Shown one piece after another: positions 12,833 through 21,041 of a stretch of 64,000 nucleotides of DNA (the stretch's first letter is position 1; each line of letters opens with the position of its first letter). The notes under the pieces were generated by a model, which ran no database searches, had not been told where the DNA came from, and saw only the letters and a list, made by a program, of their open reading frames with translations. The stretch comes from JBJHBP01 sp050485645. Its GTDB lineage: Bacteria > Pseudomonadota > Gammaproteobacteria > Steroidobacterales > Rariloculaceae. The position numbers and the translations under genes are program-made. The DNA lies in the NCBI GenBank assembly GCA_050485645.1, contig JBJHBT010000018.1:8696-72695 (forward strand). Reading direction: 5' to 3'.

Positions 12833-12907
12833 GGCGCCCCGGGCAGGATTCGAACCTGCGACCTTCCGCTTAGGAGGCGGACGCTCTATCCTCTGAGCTA
12901 CCGGGGC
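12833..12907 (-). tRNA. tRNA-Arg, anticodon CCT
   Basis: The minus strand folds as a complete cloverleaf. The acceptor stem is GCCCCGG with CCGGGGC, the anticodon stem is TCCGC with GCGGA, and the loop CTCCTAA gives anticodon CCT (decodes AGG). The T arm is GCAGG-TTCGAAT-CCTGC, and the 3' CCA is encoded (12833-12835). No integrase or att-like repeat is seen beside it. Confidence 0.96.
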
Positions 12908-12918
12908 CGGCCGGGGCC

Positions 12919-12927
12919 ATCATACCA
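12919..12927 (-). promoter_or_regulatory. Extended -10 promoter element of tRNA-Arg
   Basis: TGGTATGAT on the minus strand is an extended -10 element (TG-n-TATGAT), 12 bases ahead of the first base of the mature tRNA, which is the expected distance for a tRNA gene. No good -35 hexamer is seen. Confidence 0.5.
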
Positions 12928-13003
12928 GCCGCGAGCGGCCGGGTAGCAGCTGAACCGCAGACTCGCCTGACGGACGAATTTCAATGAGCGACGGACTTAT
13001 CGC

Positions 13004-13144
13004 GTGACGCCACTCACCCGCTTCGGCTTCTCCGGGCTCATCATGCTCTATGGGATCTACCAGATTTCCAATGATTCGTGGGTGTCCGGAAGCATCGCCA
13101 TCGGCCTTGCCGCGATTATCGCGTGGCTGGGCGGAAAGCTCTGA
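13004..13144 (+). CDS. Small hydrophobic protein, 46 residues, unknown
   Basis: GTG-started reading frame encoding one or two short membrane helices: FGFSGLIMLYGIYQI and SIAIGLAAIIAWLGGKL, separated by a short SNDSWV turn. The composition is that of a genuine small membrane protein, unlike out-of-frame noise, and the stop TGA is followed by an AT-rich intergenic region. The GTG overlaps the stop of a seven-codon ATG reading frame at 12984. Ribosome-binding site is poor. No family recognised. Confidence 0.45.
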   Translation: MTPLTRFGFSGLIMLYGIYQISNDSWVSGSIAIGLAAIIAWLGGKL

Positions 13145-13145
13145 T

Positions 13146-13158
13146 ACATATAATATGT
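13146..13158. promoter_or_regulatory. 13-bp AT-rich palindrome upstream of the barrel gene
   Basis: ACATATAATATGT is a perfect palindrome around a central A, two bases after the small membrane protein stop and about 93 bases ahead of the next start. It contains TATAAT, so it could be a -10 hexamer, an operator, or both. Confidence 0.3.
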
Positions 13159-13250
13159 GACGCGCGCACGGGTTCAGCCTGCGGACGATCCCTTACGCTC
13201 TGCTGCCTGACTATTTCGCGTGCCATACGGCCATTGGGAGGATGAACAAG

Positions 13251-13871
13251 ATGAAGCGGTTGATGATGCTCGCCATACTGCTTCCGGTATCGGCCATGGC
13301 ACAGCCCGTGGTTGACGAAGTGGACTACCACTATCTGGAAATCGGCTACCTGTTGACGGAGCGGGATGTGCCTGGTGGCGACATCGATGGCCGTGGCCCC
13401 GGACGATTCTCCTATTCATTTCCTATACGCCGGTTCCTGCATCTGTACACCAGTGTGGATGCCGTGAACTACAAGGACATTGCTGTCGACACCGATGGCA
13501 AGGCGCGCAGCAAGACCTTTGGTCTGGGTACGCACTACAACATCAATCCGCGCGTGAGTGTCTACGGGCGGTTTGCCTACACCGATCTGGACCTGAACCT
13601 TGGTGCCGGCACCGTGAGCGACGATGGCGCTCTGGTCAGCGCCGGCGTACGCTATATTCCGGCCGCCGGCTACGAAATCCGTGCCGCGGGCACGTACCGG
13701 AGCCTGGACAGCGCGGGCAGTGACACGACCTTTACCGTCGGCGGTGACATTCATCTCACCGATGTCGTCGCACTGACCGTGGACCTCAACCTGGGCGACG
13801 ACGAAAACGCCGTCTTCGTTGGTGGCCGCTTCTACTTCGGCTCGGACGGTCGCACCACCCGCCGACGCTAG
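13251..13871 (+). CDS. Small outer membrane beta-barrel protein, unknown
   Basis: 206 residues from the ATG at 13251; GGGAGG sits 9 bases before it and directly abuts the alternative ATG at 13242, so the second ATG is preferred. The signal peptide is MKRLMMLAILLPVSAMA. The mature part has about eight amphipathic strands (YHYLEIGYLLT, SYSFPIRRFLHLYTSV, KTFGLGTHYNIN, VSVYGRFAYTDL, GALVSAGVRYIP, YEIRAAGTYRSL, FTVGGDIHL, NAVFVGGRFYFG), as in an eight-stranded OmpA/OmpW-like barrel. The polar tail GSDGRTTRRR is not the usual aromatic end. Function unknown. Confidence 0.65.
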   Translation: MKRLMMLAILLPVSAMAQPVVDEVDYHYLEIGYLLTERDVPGGDIDGRGPGRFSYSFPIRRFLHLYTSVDAVNYKDIAVDTDGKARSKTFGLGTHYNINPRVSVYGRFAYTDLDLNLGAGTVSDDGALVSAGVRYIPAAGYEIRAAGTYRSLDSAGSDTTFTVGGDIHLTDVVALTVDLNLGDDENAVFVGGRFYFGSDGRTTRRR

Positions 13872-14062
13872 GACGCTAGGGCGCTCCGCGCCCGCCCACG
13901 TTGGCTCAAGCGGCACGAGTCCGGCCTCGACCGGACGTCGGCCGCCGGCGGATGCAATCCACCACCGCGTGCTGACGCTCGACACGCACGTGGCGCGTGG
14001 ATATTCCCCACGTGGTCGCGGCACCGGCTTGACGCCGCCACCGCATCACCGACGCGGAACAG

Positions 14063-15064
14063 CTATTTCACCAGCCAGGTATTCGAATCACGAATCGCAT
14101 CGTCGACGCGTCCCGTGCGCTTCATGCCGGTGGGGTGGTTCGCATAGAAACTGCGCTCGAAGCTGGTGCCCGGCCGACGGTGAATCACCCCCATGGCCAT
14201 TGGCATGTCGGGCGGTGTCATGGCCAGCAGCAACTGTGCCAGCACCTGGCTGGTTTCATCATGGCGCAGCACTTCATTCTCACGGCCCGACGTCTCGATG
14301 ACTTCCAGCGCCATTTTCTGTACATCGAAGCGCAGACCCTTGCCGCCATCCCTGCCGAAGAGCAGCGGCTCGCCATGGCGAACGTGAATCTGATTGTCAG
14401 GCGCCACCGACTTCTCCGTGAACGCCTGGAACACGTTGTCGTTGTAGACGATGCAGTTCTGGAAGATCTCGACAAACGCCGCACCGTCGAAGCCGTGTGC
14501 CGCCTGCAGCACCGATCCCAGCCCCGCCTTGTCGACATCCACGCCGCGGGCAATGAATCTTGCACCAGCACCCAGAGCGAACAGCCCGGGCGAAATCGGC
14601 GTGTCCAACGAACCGAATGGTGTGGACGGCGTACGTGTTCCGACACGCGATGTCGGTGAGTATTGTCCCTTGGTCAGACCATAGACTTCGTTGTTGAACA
14701 GCAGAATCTTCAGGCCGATGTTGCGGCGCAGTGTGTGCAGCAGATGATTTCCGCCGATCGACAGACCGTCGCCGTCACCGGTCACCACCCAGACGTCGAG
14801 CTCGGGATTGGCGAGCTTGAGCCCGGTCGCAACCGCCGGCGCACGACCGTGAATCGTGTGAAATCCGTACGTCTCCAGGTAGTACGGAAACCGCGACGAG
14901 CAGCCGATGCCGGACACGAACGCGGTTGTCTCGGGCCGGGCACCGATATCGGCCAGCGCCTTGGTGACCGTCTTCAACACCGCGTAGTCGCCACAGCCGG
15001 GGCACCAACGGACTTCCTGCGAAGAGGCGAAATCCCTGGCGGACAGTTGCAGCTGAGCGCTCAT
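14063..15064 (-). CDS. korB: 2-oxoacid:ferredoxin oxidoreductase beta subunit (KorB-like)
   Basis: Thiamine-diphosphate-binding subunit of a two-subunit 2-oxoacid:ferredoxin oxidoreductase, most likely for 2-oxoglutarate. 333 residues. CPGCGDYAVL and GIGCSSRF supply [4Fe-4S] cysteines, and the cofactor motif runs from GDGDGLSIGGNH to FNN. No separate ferredoxin-type domain is present, as in other KorB proteins. The ATG overlaps the korA stop by four bases (ATGA). The reaction makes succinyl-CoA, CO2 and reduced ferredoxin, parallel to the sucAB enzyme. Confidence 0.88.
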   Translation of the reverse strand: MSAQLQLSARDFASSQEVRWCPGCGDYAVLKTVTKALADIGARPETTAFVSGIGCSSRFPYYLETYGFHTIHGRAPAVATGLKLANPELDVWVVTGDGDGLSIGGNHLLHTLRRNIGLKILLFNNEVYGLTKGQYSPTSRVGTRTPSTPFGSLDTPISPGLFALGAGARFIARGVDVDKAGLGSVLQAAHGFDGAAFVEIFQNCIVYNDNVFQAFTEKSVAPDNQIHVRHGEPLLFGRDGGKGLRFDVQKMALEVIETSGRENEVLRHDETSQVLAQLLLAMTPPDMPMAMGVIHRRPGTSFERSFYANHPTGMKRTGRVDDAIRDSNTWLVK

Positions 15065-16992
15065 ATCCGATCTCCCTGTGCGGCCGGCCGCAGCGTTCTT
15101 GCCGGGCCCAGCTCACGTTTGATGGCTTCGACCAGCTCGGCGATCTGGAACGGCTGGCCGGTTACCTTGTTCAGCTGAATCGGATCGACGCCCAGCTTGT
15201 CCCTGAGCAGCGTCGACAGCTGACCCATGTTCATCTCCGGTACCAGAATCCGCTCGAAGCCGCGCAGCAGCTCTCCAAGATTGGACGGAAACGGACTCAG
15301 GTAGCGGATGTGTATGTGGCTGACGCGCGGATCGACGCGCGATACCTGGCGCACGGCCTGGTAGATCGAACCGAACGTGGAACCCCAGCCGACGATGGCC
15401 AGTTTGCCCGTGGTTTCACCCAGCGCCACTTCCTGCCGCGGAATGAAGCGGGCAACCGAAGCGACCTTGTCGCGACGCATGTGTGTCATTGCCTGGTGAT
15501 TGGCCGCGTCGTAGGAGATGTGACCGGTGCGCAGGTCCTTCTCCAGTCCGCCGACACGATGCGTATAGCCTGGCGTTCCGGCGGCGATCCACGGCCTGCC
15601 GAAGGTGTCCGGGTCGCGCTCGAACGCGAGCGTGGTGGGGTCATCGTCGGTACCGCCCGCTCTGGGCTGACGCACCTGGATCGGCGCCATCTCGGAAACC
15701 TTCGGCAACAGCCAGGGCTCGGCGGCATTGGCCAGATAGCCGTCGGTGAGCAGCATGACCGGCGTCATATGCCGCAGCGCGATGCGCACCGCTTCCACGG
15801 CCACATCGAAGCAGTCGCTGGGCGTGCTCGCGGCGAGCACGGGCACCGGCGCGTCGGCATTGCGGCCGTAGACGGCCTGGTAGAGATCCGACTGCTCGGT
15901 CTTGGTAGGCAACCCCGTAGACGGGCCGCCACGCTGCGAATCAACCACGACCAGCGGCAGTTCGGCGCTGATCGCAAGGCCGATCGCCTCGGTTTTCAGC
16001 GCGATGCCCGGGCCGGAACTGGATGTGATGCCGATGGAACCGCCATAGGAGGCGCCGATGGCGGCGCACACGGCCGCGATCTCGTCCTCCGCCTGAAAGA
16101 CGCCCACACCGAGATGGCCGAGCCGCGCCAGTCGATGCAGCAGCGGCGAGGCGGGCGTGATCGGATAGGAGCAGAACACCACCGGCCGGTCAGCGAGTTC
16201 GCCGGCAGCGGCCAGCCCCAGTGCCAGTGCCTCACTGCCGGTAATGCCCCGGTACTCGCCGGGCGCGAACACGGCGGCGGCTGTACGGAACTGCGGCACC
16301 GCGGCCGCCAGTTCCGCTGTCTCACCGTAGGCATGGCCGGCGTGCAGCGCGGCGAAATTAGCGTCACGAAGCTTCTCGTCCCTGGCGAACTTCTTCGTGA
16401 TCCACTGCTCTACCAGCCCGGTGCCGCGACCGAACATCCACAGCACCAGACCCAGCGCCCAGAAGTTCTTGCAGCGGCTGGCATCGCTCTTGCTGAGCGC
16501 GAAAGACTGCACCGCCTCGAGAGTCATCTTCGAGATATCAATCGTAACCAATTGATATCCATCAAGAATACCGATGTTCCGTGGGTCCTGCTGGTAGCCG
16601 GCCTTGGCCAGATTGCGGTCCGTGAAGGTGTCGGTGTTGAGAATGATCAGGGCGCCTTCCGCCAACAGTGGCAGATTGACCTTCAAGGCTGCCGGATTGA
16701 ACGCCACGAGCACCTGCGGCGCATCGCCGGCGGTCGTGATCGGGCGGGCGCCGAGATTGACCTGATAGGCCGAGACCCCGAAGGTCGTACCCGCCGGCGC
16801 ACGGATCTCCGCCGGATAGTCGGGGAACGTGGCGAAGTCACTCCCCGTGAGTGCCGTGGAGGCAACGAACTGCGAGCCCATCAGCTGCACACCATCGCCT
16901 GAATCGCCCGCGAAGCGGACGACAACGGATTCCAATTCCTCGAAGCTGCTCGTCACTGGCGTGGTATCCAACTCTACTCCGTTAGTTTGCAT
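15061..16992 (-). CDS. korA: 2-oxoacid:ferredoxin oxidoreductase alpha subunit (fused gamma-alpha, KorA-like)
   Basis: 643 residues from the ATG at 16992. Residues of about 15-200 are the gamma domain (RFAGDSGDGVQLMGSQF, NLGARPI), then the pyrimidine-binding alpha domain (ALGLAAAGELADR, CSYPITPASPLLH, QAEDEIAAVCAAIGASYGG, ITSSSGPGIALKTEAIGLA, DSQRGGPSTGLPTKTEQ). The GPSTG segment and fusion order are typical of KorA. Pairs with korB by a four-base overlap. Substrate specificity is inferred; a branched-chain or pyruvate enzyme cannot be excluded. Confidence 0.88.
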   Translation of the reverse strand: MQTNGVELDTTPVTSSFEELESVVVRFAGDSGDGVQLMGSQFVASTALTGSDFATFPDYPAEIRAPAGTTFGVSAYQVNLGARPITTAGDAPQVLVAFNPAALKVNLPLLAEGALIILNTDTFTDRNLAKAGYQQDPRNIGILDGYQLVTIDISKMTLEAVQSFALSKSDASRCKNFWALGLVLWMFGRGTGLVEQWITKKFARDEKLRDANFAALHAGHAYGETAELAAAVPQFRTAAAVFAPGEYRGITGSEALALGLAAAGELADRPVVFCSYPITPASPLLHRLARLGHLGVGVFQAEDEIAAVCAAIGASYGGSIGITSSSGPGIALKTEAIGLAISAELPLVVVDSQRGGPSTGLPTKTEQSDLYQAVYGRNADAPVPVLAASTPSDCFDVAVEAVRIALRHMTPVMLLTDGYLANAAEPWLLPKVSEMAPIQVRQPRAGGTDDDPTTLAFERDPDTFGRPWIAAGTPGYTHRVGGLEKDLRTGHISYDAANHQAMTHMRRDKVASVARFIPRQEVALGETTGKLAIVGWGSTFGSIYQAVRQVSRVDPRVSHIHIRYLSPFPSNLGELLRGFERILVPEMNMGQLSTLLRDKLGVDPIQLNKVTGQPFQIAELVEAIKRELGPARTLRPAAQGDRI

Positions 16993-17318
16993 TCGACGTG
17001 TCGTTAAGCTGCCGGCACCGCGGGTACGCAAAACCCTCAGGGTTGTCGCCTGCCTGGTTCCGCGGTCACAATGAGAACGCGTAACATTGCACCGGGTTGT
17101 GGCGAATTGGCCACCATGCCGTTAAAGTTCGCCGCCTGTCCCTGATTGACCCGGATCCGGAGCCTGGTGTCGACTGCCCGGTGAAACCCGGTTATTACGA
17201 GAACGAGCCATTATAACCCGCCCCGATTTGAGCCAGAGCCAATTCTGATGCATAAGCATATTTCCCGCTGGGGCACGATGCCCTTTTCACCACGTCTCTC
17301 ATCGCCACGCCCGTCGCC
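16993..17318. promoter_or_regulatory. Divergent control region between korA and the ferredoxin gene
   Basis: 326 bases without a convincing gene. It must hold the promoters of korAB (leftward) and fdx (rightward). GGTTAT (17190-17195) and ATAACC (17213-17218) form an inverted repeat with a 17-base spacer, and the right arm overlaps a TTATAA that could be a -10 element of the ferredoxin gene. No known regulator site recognised. Confidence 0.35.
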
Positions 17319-17639
17319 ATGCCCAAGGTAGATTTCGTCGACCACGACGGTACCGTCAGGTCCGTTACCGCACCGGCCGGCGTGTCGGTCATGGAAGCCG
17401 CGATCGACAACGGCGTGGCCGGTATCGTCGCCGAGTGCGGCGGCGCCTGCTCCTGCGCCACCTGCCATGTGTATGTGGATCCGGCGTGGTCCGCCCGGCT
17501 GCGGCCGGCGGACGACCAGGAGGCGGGCATGCTGGAATGCGCGCTCGACAGGCGCGAAAACAGCCGTCTGAGCTGCCAGATCGCTCTCACCGAGGAACTG
17601 GACGGCCTGGTGGTGCACATCCCGGAAGCCCAGATCTGA
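17319..17639 (+). CDS. [2Fe-2S] ferredoxin, adrenodoxin/rhodocoxin type
   Basis: 106-residue soluble electron carrier. The cluster ligands are CGGACSCATC (Cys40, Cys46, Cys49 by the C-x5-C-x2-C pattern) and a fourth Cys in the RLSCQI segment; PAGVSVMEAAIDNGV and CHVYVDPAW complete the fold of ISC/P450-type ferredoxins. Alone, without a P450 or isc genes nearby. It is divergent from korA and 118 bases before fdxA, which makes it a possible partner of the KorAB enzyme or of the reductase at 19890-20900, though the two are inferred from position only. Confidence 0.9.
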   Translation: MPKVDFVDHDGTVRSVTAPAGVSVMEAAIDNGVAGIVAECGGACSCATCHVYVDPAWSARLRPADDQEAGMLECALDRRENSRLSCQIALTEELDGLVVHIPEAQI

Positions 17640-17757
17640 GCGCCTTCACGTCCAGGGCAGGACACGCACCCGCTACTGCAACACCGTCTTCAGACTTGGA
17701 CCGGTTCGGCTTTTGTAGCAGAATCTGCGCTCCCCACGTCAGGGCCGAGGATAAGGA

Positions 17758-18081
17758 ATGACATTCGTCGTCACGGAAAGCTGCATCAAGTGCAAGTACA
17801 CGGATTGCGTGGAAGTCTGCCCGGTAGACTGCTTCCACGAGGGTCCGAACATGCTCGTGATCGATCCCGAGGAGTGCATCGATTGCACGCTCTGCGAACC
17901 GGAATGCCCTGTCGATGCCATCTATGCCGACGACGACGTACCGGACGACCAGAAGCAGTTCATCGCTTTGAATGCCGAGCTGACGAAGGATTGGCCGGTA
18001 CTGTCAAAGGCCAAGGAGCCGCCGGAAGACGCCGACGACTGGAAGGACGTCAAGGACAAGCTGCAGCACCTGGAACGCTGA
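17758..18081 (+). CDS. fdxA: 7Fe ferredoxin FdxA
   Basis: 107-residue ferredoxin with one [3Fe-4S] and one [4Fe-4S] cluster. [18 protein letters not shown] and [17 protein letters not shown] carry the cysteines, in the FdxA arrangement where the second position of the first motif is altered; the acidic C-terminal extension ([11 protein letters not shown]) is also typical. GAGGATAAGGA precedes the ATG. Likely acceptor or donor for the ferredoxin-linked enzymes nearby. Confidence 0.95.
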   Translation: MTFVVTESCIKCKYTDCVEVCPVDCFHEGPNMLVIDPEECIDCTLCEPECPVDAIYADDDVPDDQKQFIALNAELTKDWPVLSKAKEPPEDADDWKDVKDKLQHLER

Positions 18082-18110
18082 AGGATCCGGTCACTGCGCA
18101 TGGCATGGCC

Positions 18111-18145
18111 TGCCCGGCGGGCTCTGCCCGCAGGGCAGCCGGGCA
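18111..18145. terminator. GC-rich nested hairpin between fdxA and the PLD gene
   Basis: TGCCCGGC (18111-18118) pairs with GCCGGGCA (18138-18145), and an inner GGGC-TCT-GCCC hairpin lies inside. It separates two convergent genes, so a bidirectional terminator is likely although there is no clear U run. Confidence 0.45.
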
Positions 18146-18150
18146 GACGC

Positions 18151-19686
18151 TCAGAGCTGGCTTTTCAGCGGCAGCAGATTAAGGAAGAACTCCAGAAACC
18201 GCTGACCGAATCCGCGCGCCGGTTGCCTGCCCAAGGTGCGCTCGTCGTTGGTCCATAGCAGCCAGTTGTCATCGGTCAGCGACAACCGCCATGCGTTGTC
18301 CGGCTGCATATCGCGAAGAATCAGGCCGGCTACGCGCCCGGCCAGATCCGTACTGTCCACCGTCAGCGCAATTTCGGTGTTCAGCACCAGCGACCGTGGA
18401 TCCACATTCGGCGATCCGATGAACGCCAGCTCGCGATCCACCACCACGGCCTTGGCATGCAGGCCCATGGACTCGGGCACCACCGGCGGCGTTGCGTAGT
18501 CAAATCTGAGCTGGGCATCGCGACGAAATTCGTACAGCTCAACGCCGGCCGCCAGCAACGGCCGGCGCCAGTGTCGATATCCGGTATGCGCGATGGACTG
18601 ATTGTTGGATGCCAGCGAATTCGTCACCACGGCAACACGGACGCCCCGCGCAATGAGGCCGAGCAGAATATCGGCGAACTCGGCATCAGGAATGAAATAC
18701 GGGGTACTGATCAGCACCTCCCGCTGTGCGCCGGCAACCAGTGCCTTCAGATCAGCGTCCACCTGATCCGGCGTCAACTGATGCACAGCCGGCGTATCGA
18801 CATGCAGTACGCCAACGCCGGCCGCATAGCTGGCGTGCAGTTCGTCGAGCCAGTACCCCCAGTCGCGCGGTTCGGTACCCGTTGCGATCAGCATGCCGGC
18901 CTGTGCGTCGACCTCGCGCTGCAGTCTCGCCCGCATTGCCGCGAGCAACTGCTGCGGATCCTCGCCACGCCTTAGCGGCGCTGCCGGATGCGTCATCTCG
19001 CTGCGCCAGAAATCCTCGAAGGTCTGCAGTATCTGCGTGGCGGCGGGTCCGACCGTCAACAGATCCAGGTCGTTCTGGATGAATCCATCGTGGAGCCCGA
19101 AATAGCGATCCCCGATATTGCGGCCACCGATGATGGCGAAGCTGTCATCGGCGGCGTAAACCTTGTTGTGCATACGGTGATTGAGTTCACCGAAACGAAC
19201 CAACAGTTCGACGGGGCGAATCAGCATCGCCCTGTGGCGCAACGGGTTATAGAGCCGCACTTCGACGCGCGGATGCGCGTCGAGTCCGGCCAGCAGAGTG
19301 TCCACTCCAACCAGCGCGAAGTCATCGAGCAGCAGACGCACCCGCACACCGCGGTCGGCGGCCTGCATGACCCGTTGCATCAACAGGTTGCCTGTGGCAT
19401 CAGGCTGCCAGATGAAATACTGGATATCGAGCGTGGCAACCGCCTCGTCGGTCAGTGCGAGCCTGGCACGCCACGCCACTTCATTACGATCCAGCAGCCA
19501 GTATGCGGAGTCGTCATCGGCGGACAGATCGCGAAGCAGCCTGTCGGCATGTTCATGCAGCGCTCCGCGCGCCTGCGGCGCAGGAGGATCGCCGGGCAGA
19601 TCCGCCCTCTCCCCATAGACCGCGCAACCGCCCGACAGGATCGCAAAACAGGCAATGACCGTGGTCACCCGAAACCGCGTGAGCAT
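18151..19686 (-). CDS. Phospholipase D family protein, cardiolipin synthase (ClsC)-like
   Basis: 511 residues with two PLD active-site repeats, HNKVYAADDSFAIIGGRN (about residues 168-185) and HAKAVVVDRELAFIGSPN (about 401-418), each HxKx4D with the following GG/GS-N. The pair is used for phosphatidyl transfer. The N-terminus has a hydrophobic signal ending ILSGGC; the lipobox is weak, so it may be a lipoprotein or a membrane-anchored protein. Its length and the YFIWQPD segment fit ClsC/YmdC, which makes cardiolipin from phosphatidylglycerol and phosphatidylethanolamine. Convergent with fdxA and divergent from the reductase gene. Confidence 0.8.
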   Translation of the reverse strand: MLTRFRVTTVIACFAILSGGCAVYGERADLPGDPPAPQARGALHEHADRLLRDLSADDDSAYWLLDRNEVAWRARLALTDEAVATLDIQYFIWQPDATGNLLMQRVMQAADRGVRVRLLLDDFALVGVDTLLAGLDAHPRVEVRLYNPLRHRAMLIRPVELLVRFGELNHRMHNKVYAADDSFAIIGGRNIGDRYFGLHDGFIQNDLDLLTVGPAATQILQTFEDFWRSEMTHPAAPLRRGEDPQQLLAAMRARLQREVDAQAGMLIATGTEPRDWGYWLDELHASYAAGVGVLHVDTPAVHQLTPDQVDADLKALVAGAQREVLISTPYFIPDAEFADILLGLIARGVRVAVVTNSLASNNQSIAHTGYRHWRRPLLAAGVELYEFRRDAQLRFDYATPPVVPESMGLHAKAVVVDRELAFIGSPNVDPRSLVLNTEIALTVDSTDLAGRVAGLILRDMQPDNAWRLSLTDDNWLLWTNDERTLGRQPARGFGQRFLEFFLNLLPLKSQL

Positions 19687-19889
19687 GATGATTCAGGCTT
19701 GATGGATGCGGGCGGGCAACCGCGCGGCGGAAAGACATGCGGCGATTGCACCGGGGCAATGCGCCGCCCGGTACGCGAACAGCCGTTTGTGTGGCGGCAG
19801 AGGGCCATGTATCGTTGGTTTCACGGCGGGGATTCTAACATCGAGCAGAGGGCGCCCCCCGGAGAAGCGTCGCATTTCGGTCAGGTGCC

Positions 19890-20900
19890 ATGGATCAGAT
19901 CGCCGAGCCTGTGTTCCCCCAGGTCGAGATGAATATCGTTCCCAGCTCGCGCCCCGTTGCCGCGCGCGTGGTTTCCAACGATTCCTGCATGAACGGCAAA
20001 TCCGCGAGCTGCGTGCGCCATACCGTCATCGATATCAGCGATACGCCTCTGCACGGCACACTGCACAGCGGTCAGGCGTTCGGCGTCGTCCCTCCGGGCA
20101 GCGACAGCCGCGGCAAGCCACACAAGGTGCGACTGTATTCACTGGCATGCCCCGCGGAGGGCGAAGACGGTGAAGGCCGACACATCGCCACCACAACGAA
20201 ACGACTGATCGACGAATGGCTGCCACCATCGCGGGCGCGACTGGGCAGCGGCGACTGGACACCGGGCGCGGCTTCGGAGGCTGCCATCATCGAATACCGG
20301 CTGTTTCTGGGGCTTTGCAGCAACTACCTGTGTGGTCTGAAAGCCGGCGATGAAGTCATGGTCAGTGGTCCCAACGGCAAGCGATTCCTGCTGCCGATAC
20401 AGCGCGAGGCCCACGACTATGTGTTCATTGCCACGGGCACCGGCATCGCACCGTTCCGCGGCATGATCATGGAACTGTTGCAGTCGCCGGCTGATGGCGC
20501 AGCCAGCCGGATCCACCTGATCGCCGGCAGCCCGTACACCACCGACCTGCTGTACCACCGGCAGTTTCAGGCACTGGCCAGTGAGCACGAAAACTTTCAC
20601 TATCACACGGCCATCAGCCGCGAGCCCTCATTCGAAGGCCGTGGAACGTACGCGCATCAGCTGCTCGACCGGCGCATCGATGAATTCGCGCCACTGCTGG
20701 ATTCCACGCGCACGCTGCTGTACCTGTGCGGGATTGCCGGCATGGAGGCCGGTGTGTTCAGCGTCCTGGAACGGCACGGCATCGACGGGCCGTACTTCCA
20801 GCGCAAGTCATCATCAGCAGCCGAACCGGCAGACGGGCAGTCCGCGCTGACACACCAGACCGTCAGAACATCGGCCAGATGCCTGGTCGAGGTGTATTAG
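19890..20900 (+). CDS. Plant-type ferredoxin--NADP+ reductase
   Basis: 336 residues moving electrons between ferredoxin and NADP(H). FAD binding is RLYSLACP and CSNYLCGLKAGDEV; GPNGKRFLLP and the NADP nucleotide motif ATGTGIAPFRGM follow; CGIAGMEAGV is the C-terminal nucleotide motif. The chain ends in CLVEVY, the C-terminal aromatic Tyr that stacks on FAD in plastidic and cyanobacterial enzymes, unlike the short bacterial Fpr type. Start could also be the ATG at 19929. Located near KorAB and two ferredoxins, so reduced ferredoxin made by Kor could give NADPH, or the reverse. Confidence 0.85.
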   Translation: MDQIAEPVFPQVEMNIVPSSRPVAARVVSNDSCMNGKSASCVRHTVIDISDTPLHGTLHSGQAFGVVPPGSDSRGKPHKVRLYSLACPAEGEDGEGRHIATTTKRLIDEWLPPSRARLGSGDWTPGAASEAAIIEYRLFLGLCSNYLCGLKAGDEVMVSGPNGKRFLLPIQREAHDYVFIATGTGIAPFRGMIMELLQSPADGAASRIHLIAGSPYTTDLLYHRQFQALASEHENFHYHTAISREPSFEGRGTYAHQLLDRRIDEFAPLLDSTRTLLYLCGIAGMEAGVFSVLERHGIDGPYFQRKSSSAAEPADGQSALTHQTVRTSARCLVEVY

Positions 20901-21041
20901 ACCGCAGCTCGCCGTTTGCGCACCGGGCGGCGTCCGCCACGGACCGCGCCCTATCCCGCTTTACCGCCGTTGGCTATACTCGAACGAACAGGGACGTAAG
21001 AATCCCGACGAGATAAGCAACCCATCCGAGGAGAGGAAAGA

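Noticed and set aside
12833..12907. tRNA-Arg as an integration site of a genomic island
   Set aside because: No integrase gene, duplicated 3' tRNA end or flanking repeat is visible.
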